From: Bacilli bacterium
GTDB lineage: Bacteria; Bacillota_I; Bacilli_A; RF39; UBA660
NCBI GenBank assembly: GCA_028685445.1
Contig: JAQUDY010000057.1
Span: forward strand, 1-6,576
Length of the DNA stretch: 6,576 bases
Reading direction: 5' to 3'
The notes under the pieces were generated by a model. That model worked only from the letters and a program-made list of their open reading frames with translations, did not search any database and was not told where the DNA came from. The position numbers were made by a program, and so were the translations under genes. Positions 1-6,530 of the stretch are shown one piece after another (position 1 is the first letter of the stretch; each line of letters opens with the position of its first letter).

Positions 1-1422
1 GAGATTAACCCTAAAGCTATCGTTTGTTTAGATAGTTGTGTTCCAGACTTGGATGAAATTATAACTAACAATAAAGATATTGATGAATCTATTGAAAGAA
101 TTTTATATTATTCTCCAATAGACTCGTTAAAGAAAAAAGGAATTTTGAGTTTAATAAACCCTATTATTGACTCTAAATATAAAAAAAGCGGTTTAGGCCC
201 TAAAAGTTTAGATACTACTTCTTCAAAATTCGCATCATTTCACGATGAACGAGCAAAAGCAAAAAATTATCAAGGTTCTTATATGACAGATGTAAAAGGA
301 GAAGATGATTATGTTATATATTATTCTTCTGGAACAAGCGGGAATAAACCTAGCGGTGCTATTCATACTAATAACAGCTGTAATAGTCTGTTAAAGTCTG
401 GTCAGTATATTTGTGATTGTATAGAACCGGGACAAAAATTAATAATAGTTCCTGGACCATTTCATTGTTTTGGTTCTGAAACAGGCAGAAATACTTTAGT
501 AAACTCTGGTGTTACTCAGTTAATTATACCTAATCCTAAAGATTTAAAAGCTCTGGCCGAAACGCAAAAAAAAGAGCAAGCTGAAATACATATATATGTT
601 CCTTTAATTATGAGTAAAATGAAAGATTCAGGTATGTTTGATGATATTTCATATGAAAATACAGAACTATTTATTAGTGGTGGCGGAAAATTAAGCAATT
701 CAACATCAACATATTGGAACAAGAAATTGCCTCCAGGAAGAGGAGTAAGAGAAGGATATGGTTCTACTCAAACTAATGGGGGAATTTGTATTAACTTAAA
801 ACATAAACAAATCCCTGGAACACTTGGAATTCCACTGCCTGATTGTTATTTTAAGATAAAAGATTTAGAAACAGAAGAAGTTATTAATAAGCCAAACAAA
901 GCTGGAGAATTATACATTGCAGCACCATCATTAATGCGCGCAGTATTAAATGAACCTAATTCACCAGTATTATCTGTAGATGATGAAGGTGTTACTTGGT
1001 ATAAAACAAGTGATATTGTTACATATGATGAAAATGGTTGGTATAGATTTGTTGAGCGTAATGATGATGTTCTAAACCTAGATAGTGGTAATTTAGTTAA
1101 TCCAAGCGAAATAAAAAATGTATTAGAAAAATATAATATTGAAAACTCAATTATATTTAATACTAATGGGCATGAAAAGTCTCAAGGAAAAGATAGAGTT
1201 ATATTGTGTATAGAGTATGCAGGAGATAATCATGACATAGAATTACTAAAAGAAGTTTTAGAAAAGGAATTCGCCTTACACTTAAAAAGTTATGAAATCC
1301 CTTCTGAAGTAATCGTATTTTCTCAACTACCAATTAATTTAAACGGAAAGTTTTTAAAAAAAGAAACAATGAAAAACTATTTTAATGATGATTATAAACT
1401 TAAGTTGGTGCTGAAAAAATGA
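1..1422 (+). CDS. AMP-forming adenylate ligase (acyl-CoA/acyl-ACP synthetase-like), 5' end outside window
   Basis: The frame is open from base 1 and encodes 473 visible residues. The first bases already read as protein like the middle of an AMP-binding N-domain, so the TTG at 49 is not the real start and perhaps 60-80 residues are missing. Core motifs of the ANL superfamily occur in order: the phosphate loop SSGTSGNKPSG (325-357), a PxFHxxG-like segment (453-474), the A5 motif YGSTQ (757-771), the A7 aspartate in YKTSD (1000-1014), the hinge ERNDD (1054-1068) and the C-terminal LPINLNGK with its conserved lysine (1348-1350). The family activates a carboxylic acid as an acyl adenylate, then usually passes it to CoA or a carrier protein. 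The substrate cannot be read from sequence. Two core residues are unusual: the phosphate loop has Ser where PKG is common, and A5 has Gln where Glu is usual. The gene overlaps the acyltransferase downstream, pointing to a fatty acid or lipid substrate. The superfamily is secure; the exact reaction is not. Confidence 0.9.
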   Translation, partial: EINPKAIVCLDSCVPDLDEIITNNKDIDESIERILYYSPIDSLKKKGILSLINPIIDSKYKKSGLGPKSLDTTSSKFASFHDERAKAKNYQGSYMTDVKGEDDYVIYYSSGTSGNKPSGAIHTNNSCNSLLKSGQYICDCIEPGQKLIIVPGPFHCFGSETGRNTLVNSGVTQLIIPNPKDLKALAETQKKEQAEIHIYVPLIMSKMKDSGMFDDISYENTELFISGGGKLSNSTSTYWNKKLPPGRGVREGYGSTQTNGGICINLKHKQIPGTLGIPLPDCYFKIKDLETEEVINKPNKAGELYIAAPSLMRAVLNEPNSPVLSVDDEGVTWYKTSDIVTYDENGWYRFVERNDDVLNLDSGNLVNPSEIKNVLEKYNIENSIIFNTNGHEKSQGKDRVILCIEYAGDNHDIELLKEVLEKEFALHLKSYEIPSEVIVFSQLPINLNGKFLKKETMKNYFNDDYKLKLVLKK

Positions 1423-2186
1423 AAAAATTTGATAAAAACATAAAATCAGCAAACAAATTAGATTTAATGAGTGTTGATGAAAAAATAGAATATTTTAAAG
1501 AAATAAAAGAATATATATTATCACTTGATTTTGATGAAGAAAAGTTAGTTCAAGGAGAAAAAAAGTTTCTTCAAGCTGTAAACTTTTTAGTTCCTAACTT
1601 TAAAAAAAGATATGAACCTAATGTCTCAAGCAAGTTAAAAGAAACACCAGAAGAACCTTTTATTTTAATATCAAACCATTTGGGCTCTTTTGATCAAATC
1701 TTATTAAATACTCCTTTTCCAGACTCTGTTTTTCATTATATGATTGCAGAAAGTTTAATGAATATAAAAAATCTATGTGTAGGAAAATTATATACTGCTC
1801 GAGGCGCTTTTGTTGTAGATAGAAGAACATCAGAAGGAAGAGCTCTTGCTATTCCTAAAGCTTTAGAATATTTATATCGCAACAGAAATGTAGCATTATT
1901 TCCAGAAGCTTCTAGACAAATTCGCTACGGAAGTGATGGAACTGTTCAAAAGTTTAAAAACGGATCAGTTATGCTAGCTCAAATGACTTCTACTCCCATT
2001 ATACCTGTTGCTATTAACAACAATTATAAAAAAGGAGAAGTATATATTAACGTAGGAGAAAAATTTGAAGTAAATCCAGATGATAAAATAATTGAAAAGA
2101 ATCAAGAATTAAGAGAAAAAGTCATAAATTTATGGCAAGAAAATCACGATAAAGGTGCTCTAATATTAACTAAAAAGAAAAAATAA
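1419..2186 (+). CDS. PlsC-like lysophospholipid / 1-acylglycerol-3-phosphate acyltransferase
   Basis: This 255-residue protein carries the four LPLAT blocks. The catalytic HX4D is H87-D92 (NHLGSFD). The second block is GAFVVDRR (129-136). The third is FPEASR (161-166), a variant of the usual FPEGTR with Glu163 and Arg166 kept. The fourth is TPIIPVAI near residue 193. The family moves an acyl chain from acyl-ACP or acyl-CoA to a lysophospholipid or related acceptor at the inner face of the membrane. No convincing transmembrane helix is visible, so membrane attachment would be peripheral. The length is normal for PlsC. The ATG overlaps the TGA of the ligase gene in the form ATGA and no good Shine-Dalgarno precedes it, so translation is probably coupled. 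An intrinsic terminator follows the stop directly. The pairing recalls Aas, where an acyltransferase and an acyl-ACP synthetase are fused, but here they are separate and in reverse order. The acceptor is unknown. Confidence 0.92.
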   Translation: MKKFDKNIKSANKLDLMSVDEKIEYFKEIKEYILSLDFDEEKLVQGEKKFLQAVNFLVPNFKKRYEPNVSSKLKETPEEPFILISNHLGSFDQILLNTPFPDSVFHYMIAESLMNIKNLCVGKLYTARGAFVVDRRTSEGRALAIPKALEYLYRNRNVALFPEASRQIRYGSDGTVQKFKNGSVMLAQMTSTPIIPVAINNNYKKGEVYINVGEKFEVNPDDKIIEKNQELREKVINLWQENHDKGALILTKKKK

Positions 2187-2220
2187 AACAATGTCTTTTA
2201 AAACATTGTTTTTATTTTTT
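2185..2220 (+). terminator. Intrinsic terminator of the ligase-acyltransferase operon
   Basis: A perfect 10-bp stem pairs 2185-2194 (AAAACAATGT) with 2203-2212 (ACATTGTTTT) around an 8-base loop. It runs into a T-rich tract (2209-2220, one A). The stem begins inside the TAA stop of the acyltransferase. This is a classic Rho-independent signal and marks the operon end. Confidence 0.9.
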
Positions 2221-2369
2221 CTTTATCTACAAGTCTAATATATAAAAACTGGCAATACTTTACAAAAATAAAATAATAGTTTATTTAAATCAATTCGTGA
2301 AAAATATAAAATATAATAAAACATTATATAGAAGTTGCATCAAATGTAGTTATTTGCTTCAATTAAAAC

Positions 2370-2398
2370 TTAACATAATAGTTGAAACTTAATAGAAT
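2370..2398 (+). promoter_or_regulatory. Candidate sigma-A promoter of the broken secreted-protein gene
   Basis: TTAACA (2370-2375) and TAGAAT (2393-2398) are separated by exactly 17 bases, each one or two mismatches from consensus. The expected transcript would begin near 2405, leaving a leader of about 35 bases with AAAGGAG at 2424-2430 before the ATG at 2440. In DNA this AT-rich chance matches are common, so support rests on spacing and position. Confidence 0.45.
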
Positions 2399-2439
2399 AA
2401 TTGTCATTCTATAAATAGATACTAAAGGAGAAATGATTG

Positions 2440-2843
2440 ATGAAAAAAAATAAAGAAATAACACTAGGTATTATGATTATATTATTTATTTTAATTGTTA
2501 CTATAGGTTTTCCTTTGCGTATTTTACAGCAAATATAACTGGAGAGGATTCTACAACAATAACCGTAACTGGTGGTTCAATGAAAATCACTTATAATGGT
2601 GGAGCAAATATAAATATAGGCAATATATTACCCAGCGATAATCCTCTAGCAATAAAAACATTTACTCTAACAGGAAATAATACTACTAATATAGAGATGG
2701 GATATAAAATATCATTAGTTGTATCATCAGATACATTTTCAGAAAATGCTCTTAAATATAAACTAATAAGCACCAATCCAGATAATAATGGAAAAGTAGC
2801 ACCAAGCATAACAGAGTTCTTCTTTTTGTGTGCCTTCCCCTAA
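2440..2843 (+). pseudogene. Broken gene for a small SipW-type (camelysin/TasA-like signal) secreted protein
   Basis: AAAGGAG at 2424-2430 stands 9 bases before ATG 2440, which opens a Lys-rich N-terminus and a hydrophobic helix. The frame closes after 32 residues at TAA 2536-2538. Adding one T to the run at 2508-2511 restores a continuous frame whose helix ends in GFSFAYFTA, typical of SipW-dependent signal peptides. It continues through TVTGGSMKITYNGG and FTLTGNNTT, a beta-rich extracellular segment, to a stop at 2841-2843. The restored product would be about 134 residues. The last ten or so (from ITEFFF) do not look like the rest, so the 3' end is probably lost or replaced too. A start at ATG 2580 would give an 87-residue protein without a signal and with no good ribosome binding site, so it is unlikely to be a real gene. 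Intact relatives, as remembered, are repeat or paralogous surface proteins of unknown function. A sequencing error could explain the frameshift but not the odd tail. Confidence 0.75.
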
Positions 2844-2874
2844 AATATTTTACATTATACTAATTATAAAAAAC

Positions 2875-2903
2875 TTTAATTATTCTTTTTTATTTGATAT
2901 ACT
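2875..2903 (+). promoter_or_regulatory. Candidate extended -10 promoter of the kinase operon
   Basis: TATACT (2898-2903) is preceded by TG at 2895-2896, giving an extended -10 (TGATATACT). A poor -35, TTTAAT (2875-2880), lies 17 bases upstream. The transcript would start near 2910, leaving a leader of only about 15 bases before ATG 2925, close to the weak ribosome binding site AAGTAGG (2910-2916). It is the best-placed promoter-like sequence in the gap, but unproven. Confidence 0.4.
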
Positions 2904-2924
2904 TATTTAAAGTAGGCGATTGAT

Positions 2925-4769
2925 ATGATTGCAAGTATATATTTTCAGACTTTATCGTTAGTATACATGCTTTTATTAACTATTGTAGTTTTTAGTAAAC
3001 AAAGATTAAAATCTATTGAAAATTCCTTTTTTATTTCTTTGATATTTATTAATTTAATTGGCTTAATCTTAGATATTTCAAGTACTTACTTAGCATATAT
3101 TGATATTAATAATATTTTTTTAAATCCTCTTTGTAAAGTCTATTTATTATATTTGATTTGTAAATGTTTAGTTTTTACAGTCTATGTTATTTTTGTTTCA
3201 ATGATGAATAAAGATGATTCAATAGATATTCAAAAAAAAGCTGTTAAAAAGATGCTCGTACTGATTTCAATATTATTTGTAATAATATCTATAATTATTT
3301 TTGTTATTCCATTATATAATGTTAGTAATAATGGAATTATATATACTGAAGGTCCTGGTGCTGATTTTACTTATATTATTGTAGGAATATGTACTTGTCT
3401 TTGGATAGTTAGCTTATTAATTAATTTTAGGAATATTAGAGACAAAAAATATTTACCTATTTTCGCTCTAATAGTTTGTATTATAACTGCAGCATTACTT
3501 CAAAATATTTATCCAGAGTTATTAATTGTAACTTCAATGTGCTGTTTTATTGTATACATTATGTTTTTTACAATAGAAAACCCTGATATAAAATTAATTA
3601 ATGAATTAAACTTAGCTAAAGAACTTGCAGTAAAAGCTAATAATTCTAAATCAGAATTTTTATCTAGTATGAGTCATGAAATAAGAACGCCTCTTAATGC
3701 TATAGTAGGTTTCTCACAAGTTTTACTTAATAAAGAAACTTCTGATGACTCTAAAGAAGAAATAAAAGACATAATTATGGCTTCGGAAACTCTTTTAGGA
3801 ATAGTTAATGGAATATTAGATATTTCAAAAATTGAGGCGAACAAATTAGAAATTATAAATAGTGAATATAGCACTAAAAAATTACTTTCGGAGTTAATCG
3901 CATTAACTAAAGCACGAATGGGCGAAAAACCGTTAGATTTTAAAACTTCATTTGACGCTTCACTTCCAGAATATTTATATGGAGATTCTGCCCGTTTAAA
4001 ACAAATTATATTAAACCTTTTAACAAACTCTGTTAAATATACAAAAGAAGGATATATAGATTTTAAAATAAATATAGTTTTAAAAGAGAATGTTTGCCGC
4101 TTAATAATTTCAGTAGAGGATTCTGGAGTAGGAATTAAACCTGAAGACATTAATAAATTATTTAAAAAATTCGAAAGATTAGAAGAAGGTGGGACTACCT
4201 CAATTGAAGGTACAGGTTTGGGTCTTGCAATTACTCAAAAATTAGTGGAATTAATGAATGGAAAGATTTTTGTGCAAAGTGTATTTGAGCAAGGCTCTAA
4301 ATTCACCGTAGTAATTGATCAAAATATTGTTAATAATCCTAAAACTCAAGAACTTGAAAATGATAATACTCAAATAATTAAATTACTAGACTTTTCAAAT
4401 AAGAAAGTACTAGTAGTAGATGATAATAACTTAAACTTAAAAGTAGCAAAAAGGTTATTAACTTCTTACGGACTCCAAGTTGAAACTATTGCTAATGGTT
4501 TTGCTTTAATAGATAAAATAAAAGCTGGAGAATATTATGACTTGATATTGTTAGATGATATGATGCCAAAAATGAGTGGAACAATCACGCTTAAAAACTT
4601 AAGAAAAATAGCTGGATTTTCAATTCCAACTATAGCATTAACAGCAAACGCTATAGAAGGAATGAAAGAAAAATATATTTCAGAAGGTTTTGATGATTAT
4701 TTAGCTAAGCCGATTGATAAAAACGAATTAAATCGGGTATTAATCAAGTATTTACATAGTAATAAATAA
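2925..4769 (+). CDS. Membrane hybrid sensor histidine kinase (7 TM, HisKA-HATPase-REC)
   Basis: The 614-residue protein starts with about seven hydrophobic helices (roughly 5-24, 35-56, 69-94, 109-130, 147-168, 176-193 and 198-217). A short linker follows with no PAS or HAMP domain. The HisKA box SHEIRTPLNA puts the phosphorylated histidine at His251. The ATPase domain has the N box NLLTNS (N364, N368), G1 DSGVGI (D399) and G2 GTGLGL (429-434). A C-terminal receiver (about 489-612) has the acidic pair in VVDDNN, phosphoacceptor Asp544 in LLDDMMP, and the late Lys-Pro in LAKPID. All catalytic residues are present. The signal must be read by the membrane part, as no other sensor domain is seen. 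His251 would phosphorylate Asp544, and phosphate would then need an HPt protein, which the next gene supplies 18 bases downstream. The run ending in spo0A suggests control of sporulation or a related Spo0A programme. The kinase assignment is firm; the target is inferred. Confidence 0.95.
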   Translation: MIASIYFQTLSLVYMLLLTIVVFSKQRLKSIENSFFISLIFINLIGLILDISSTYLAYIDINNIFLNPLCKVYLLYLICKCLVFTVYVIFVSMMNKDDSIDIQKKAVKKMLVLISILFVIISIIIFVIPLYNVSNNGIIYTEGPGADFTYIIVGICTCLWIVSLLINFRNIRDKKYLPIFALIVCIITAALLQNIYPELLIVTSMCCFIVYIMFFTIENPDIKLINELNLAKELAVKANNSKSEFLSSMSHEIRTPLNAIVGFSQVLLNKETSDDSKEEIKDIIMASETLLGIVNGILDISKIEANKLEIINSEYSTKKLLSELIALTKARMGEKPLDFKTSFDASLPEYLYGDSARLKQIILNLLTNSVKYTKEGYIDFKINIVLKENVCRLIISVEDSGVGIKPEDINKLFKKFERLEEGGTTSIEGTGLGLAITQKLVELMNGKIFVQSVFEQGSKFTVVIDQNIVNNPKTQELENDNTQIIKLLDFSNKKVLVVDDNNLNLKVAKRLLTSYGLQVETIANGFALIDKIKAGEYYDLILLDDMMPKMSGTITLKNLRKIAGFSIPTIALTANAIEGMKEKYISEGFDDYLAKPIDKNELNRVLIKYLHSNK

Positions 4770-4787
4770 AAGTAAGGAGAAAGAAAA

Positions 4788-5591
4788 ATGAAAGATAAAA
4801 ATTTATTAATTCAAAATGGTGTAGACTTAGAAAAAAGTCTAGAATTATTTGGTGACATGGAAATGTATAATGAATCATTAGGCGATTTTATGAGTGAAAT
4901 AGATAATAAACTCTATAAAATTTCTCATTTTAAAGAAATGGGAGATATGCATAATTATGCAATATTAACTCATTCACTTAAAACTGATGCAAAATATTTT
5001 GGTTTTGTAAGGTTAGCAGAGCTTACATATTCACATGAATTACAAAGTAAAGAGAAAAATATTGCTTTTGTAAATGAAAATTATAACAATTTAATTCAAG
5101 AAGCTAACAGAATAAAAAATCTTGTGAAAAAATATTTAATAAGCGATACAGAAGAGAAGAGCTCTATTAATCAAACCAATAACTTATGTGAGACAGTTAA
5201 TTCTAATATTAAATCAATATTAGTTGTTGATGATTCAGATATAATAAAAAATTTTGTTAAAAAAATTTTTGTTTCAGATTATCATGTTTTAACTGCAAAT
5301 GATGGAGCTGAGGCTATAAATATTATAGGACAAGATTCAATTTATAACATAGAAGCAATACTTCTTGATTTAAACATGCCAAATGTAGATGGATTTAAAG
5401 TTTTAGATTTCATGAAAGAAAAAGACTTATTTAAGAGAATTCCAGTTTCTATTATTACGGGAAATGATAATAAAGAAATAGATTTAAATGCTTTTCAATA
5501 TCCGATAATTGATATATTAAAAAAACCTTTTGGTGAAGAAGCGGTAAAAAATGTTGTTGAGAAAACAATTAATAATCAAATAAATTTTTAA
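4788..5591 (+). CDS. HPt-receiver phosphotransfer protein
   Basis: This 267-residue cytoplasmic protein has two phosphorelay domains. The first (about 8-118) is an HPt helical bundle: THSLKTDAKYFG matches the HPt signature H-x-LK-x6-G, with phospho-histidine His62, Lys65 and Gly72, followed by the usual LAEL helix. After a polar linker (about 119-140) comes a receiver (about 141-263) with acidic pair D148/D149, phosphoacceptor Asp194 in LLDLNMP, Thr224 and the Lys246-Pro247 pair. There is no output domain. The start is set by AAGGAGA (4774-4780), 7 bases before the ATG. Lying between a hybrid kinase and spo0A, it is the natural shuttle: kinase Asp544 to His62, then to Spo0A Asp58. The attached receiver could be a second entry point, a phosphate sink or a regulator of the HPt. 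Spo0B of Bacillus is a dimeric kinase-derived fold, unlike this canonical HPt. The domains are clear; the direction of phosphate flow is inferred. Confidence 0.92.
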   Translation: MKDKNLLIQNGVDLEKSLELFGDMEMYNESLGDFMSEIDNKLYKISHFKEMGDMHNYAILTHSLKTDAKYFGFVRLAELTYSHELQSKEKNIAFVNENYNNLIQEANRIKNLVKKYLISDTEEKSSINQTNNLCETVNSNIKSILVVDDSDIIKNFVKKIFVSDYHVLTANDGAEAINIIGQDSIYNIEAILLDLNMPNVDGFKVLDFMKEKDLFKRIPVSIITGNDNKEIDLNAFQYPIIDILKKPFGEEAVKNVVEKTINNQINF

Positions 5592-5593
5592 TT

Positions 5594-5617
5594 ATTAATC
5601 GAAAAGCCATTAATCGA
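5594..5617 (+). repeat. Direct repeat ATTAATCGA upstream of spo0A
   Basis: ATTAATCGA occurs at 5594-5602 and again at 5609-5617, 15 bases apart start to start, separated by AAAGCC. Both copies lie just after the stop of the HPt-receiver gene. The second copy runs into the best 0A-box-like site. A pair of protein-binding half-sites is plausible, though 15 bases is about one and a half helical turns. Confidence 0.6.
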
Positions 5618-5674
5618 CAAATTAAGTTAATATTCGGTGTAAATTGACAATTTAATTTCTGGTATATTGACACT
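5613..5674 (+). promoter_or_regulatory. Cluster of 0A-box-like sites in front of spo0A
   Basis: The Spo0A-binding consensus TTTGTCRAA reads TTYGACAAA on the opposite strand. ATCGACAAA at 5613-5621 matches 8 of 9, ATTGACAAT at 5643-5651 matches 7 of 9, and ATTGACACT at 5666-5674 matches 6 of 9. All three are in the same orientation. The middle one sits in a 13-base palindrome, AAATTGACAATTT (5641-5653). Spo0A is known to regulate its own gene in Bacillus, so autoregulation fits. The two weaker sites could equally be TTGACA -35 boxes. Confidence 0.5.
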
Positions 5675-5693
5675 TTTTATATTATAATATATT
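5667..5693 (+). promoter_or_regulatory. Candidate promoter of spo0A
   Basis: A perfect TTGACA (5667-5672) is followed after 15 bases by TATATT (5688-5693). A perfect TATAAT also lies at 5683-5688, but only 10 bases from that -35 box. Another TTGACA lies at 5644-5649. The pieces are good and the spacings are not, so the promoter may depend on an activator. No sigma-H-like sequence was recognised, although sigma-H drives one spo0A promoter in Bacillus. Confidence 0.5.
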
Positions 5694-5721
5694 TAACGTG
5701 CAGTTATTAGAAGGGAAAAGA

Positions 5722-6468
5722 ATGAAAAAAATACGCGTTTTTATGGTTGATGACAACCAAGATGTTGTTAAAGCAGTAGAAGAGTATTTTAGCAGTCACG
5801 TTAGTATAAATATTGTTGGAAAGGCATTTAATGGTGAAGAGGCATTAAATAAATTAACATCACTAAAAGATGATTATGATTTAATATTATCTGACTTAAT
5901 CATACCTCAAATGGATGGTCTTACTGTTTTAGAAGAGTTAAAAAAACGTAATATTAACAAAAAAAGTATAATAATTACAGGAATGAACTCGCTAGATATT
6001 ATTAAAAAATGTACTGAAGTTGGTGTAAATTATTACATGCTTAAACCTTTTAGGTTTGAAGCTTTAGAAAATCATATAATTAATGTGATGGCAAGCACAA
6101 GTAATGAGCTTGTCGTTAGTGATAAAGATTTGAAACAAGCTATAACTACTTTATTACACTCTCTAGGAATACCATCACATATAAAAGGTTATTTATATAT
6201 TCGTTATGGAATAGATTTAATGTATAATAATCCTTCAATGATAGGTGCTATTACTAAGGAATTATATCCTGAAATAGCGGAGAAATATGATACTACAACA
6301 AGTAGAGTAGAAAGAGCTATCAGACATGCTATTGAAGTTAGCTGGTCAAGAGGAGATTATGATTTAATGGAAGAAATATTTGGACACTCCGTTGATTATG
6401 ATAGAGCTAAACCAACTAACTCAGAATTTATAGCAACCTTAGCCGATAAACTAAGATTAGAAAGATAA
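5722..6468 (+). CDS. spo0A: Spo0A, master response regulator of sporulation
   Basis: The N-terminal receiver has D10/D11, phosphoacceptor Asp58 in LILSDLIIP, Thr86 and Lys108-Pro109. After a short linker comes the Spo0A effector domain (about 137-248). Signatures shared with Bacillus Spo0A include HIKGYLY (153-159), ITKELYPEIA, the recognition helix region SRVERAIRHAIEVSWSRG (194-211) and the tail AKPTNSEFIA to DKLRLE. Phosphorylated Spo0A dimerises and binds 0A boxes to activate or repress sporulation and transition-state genes. ATG 5722 is chosen because GAAGGGA (5710-5716) sits 6 bases upstream and the receiver then begins MKKIRVFMVDD. The in-frame GTG at 5698 would add eight unrelated residues without a ribosome binding site. 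At 248 residues it is shorter than the 267 of Bacillus subtilis, mainly in the linker and final residues. It follows the kinase and HPt-receiver genes, its likely phosphate source, and has 0A-like sites in its own upstream region. Confidence 0.97.
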   Translation: MKKIRVFMVDDNQDVVKAVEEYFSSHVSINIVGKAFNGEEALNKLTSLKDDYDLILSDLIIPQMDGLTVLEELKKRNINKKSIIITGMNSLDIIKKCTEVGVNYYMLKPFRFEALENHIINVMASTSNELVVSDKDLKQAITTLLHSLGIPSHIKGYLYIRYGIDLMYNNPSMIGAITKELYPEIAEKYDTTTSRVERAIRHAIEVSWSRGDYDLMEEIFGHSVDYDRAKPTNSEFIATLADKLRLER

Positions 6469-6490
6469 TTTTGAATAGATTTAAAATATT

Positions 6491-6530
6491 ATCCTCATTA
6501 TAAACATATAATTTATAAGGAGGATTTTTT
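6491..6530 (+). terminator. Hairpin after spo0A that also encloses the next gene's ribosome binding site
   Basis: ATCCTCATTATAAA (6491-6504) pairs with TTTATAAGGAGGAT (6512-6525) around a 7-base loop. That is 13 pairs of 14, with one A-G mismatch at 6497/6519. Six T follow (6525-6530), so it has the form of an intrinsic terminator for spo0A. The 3' arm contains AAGGAGG (6517-6523), the strong Shine-Dalgarno of the ATG at 6532. When folded, the stem would hide that site. Confidence 0.7.

Noticed and set aside
516..722. Open frame of 68 codons on the minus strand
   Set aside because: It is antisense to the adenylate ligase core and is best explained as a shadow of that gene.
2312..2329. Inverted repeat ATATAAT/ATTATAT around 2311-2329 and a perfect TATAAT at 2312-2317
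   Set aside because: It consists only of A-T pairs in a very AT-rich stretch, and there is no -35 box at usable spacing.
2400..2408. 0A-box-like ATTGTCATT upstream of the broken secreted-protein gene
   Set aside because: It matches only 6 of 9 as a single copy, which is expected by chance at this base composition.
2591..2809. Open frame of 72 codons on the minus strand
   Set aside because: It is antisense to the decayed secreted-protein gene, which itself explains the open frame. No ribosome binding site.
2849..2870. TTTACA (2849-2854) with TATAAA (2865-2870) as a kinase promoter
   Set aside because: The spacer is only 10 bases, too short for a sigma-A promoter.
3674..4150. Open frame of 158 codons on the minus strand
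   Set aside because: It lies entirely antisense to the HisKA/HATPase region of the kinase, whose motifs are intact. It has no ribosome binding site or recognisable motif.
5698..5721. GTG at 5698 as the start of Spo0A
   Set aside because: No Shine-Dalgarno precedes it, it would add eight residues unlike other Spo0A N-termini, and ATG 5722 has a well-placed GAAGGGA.
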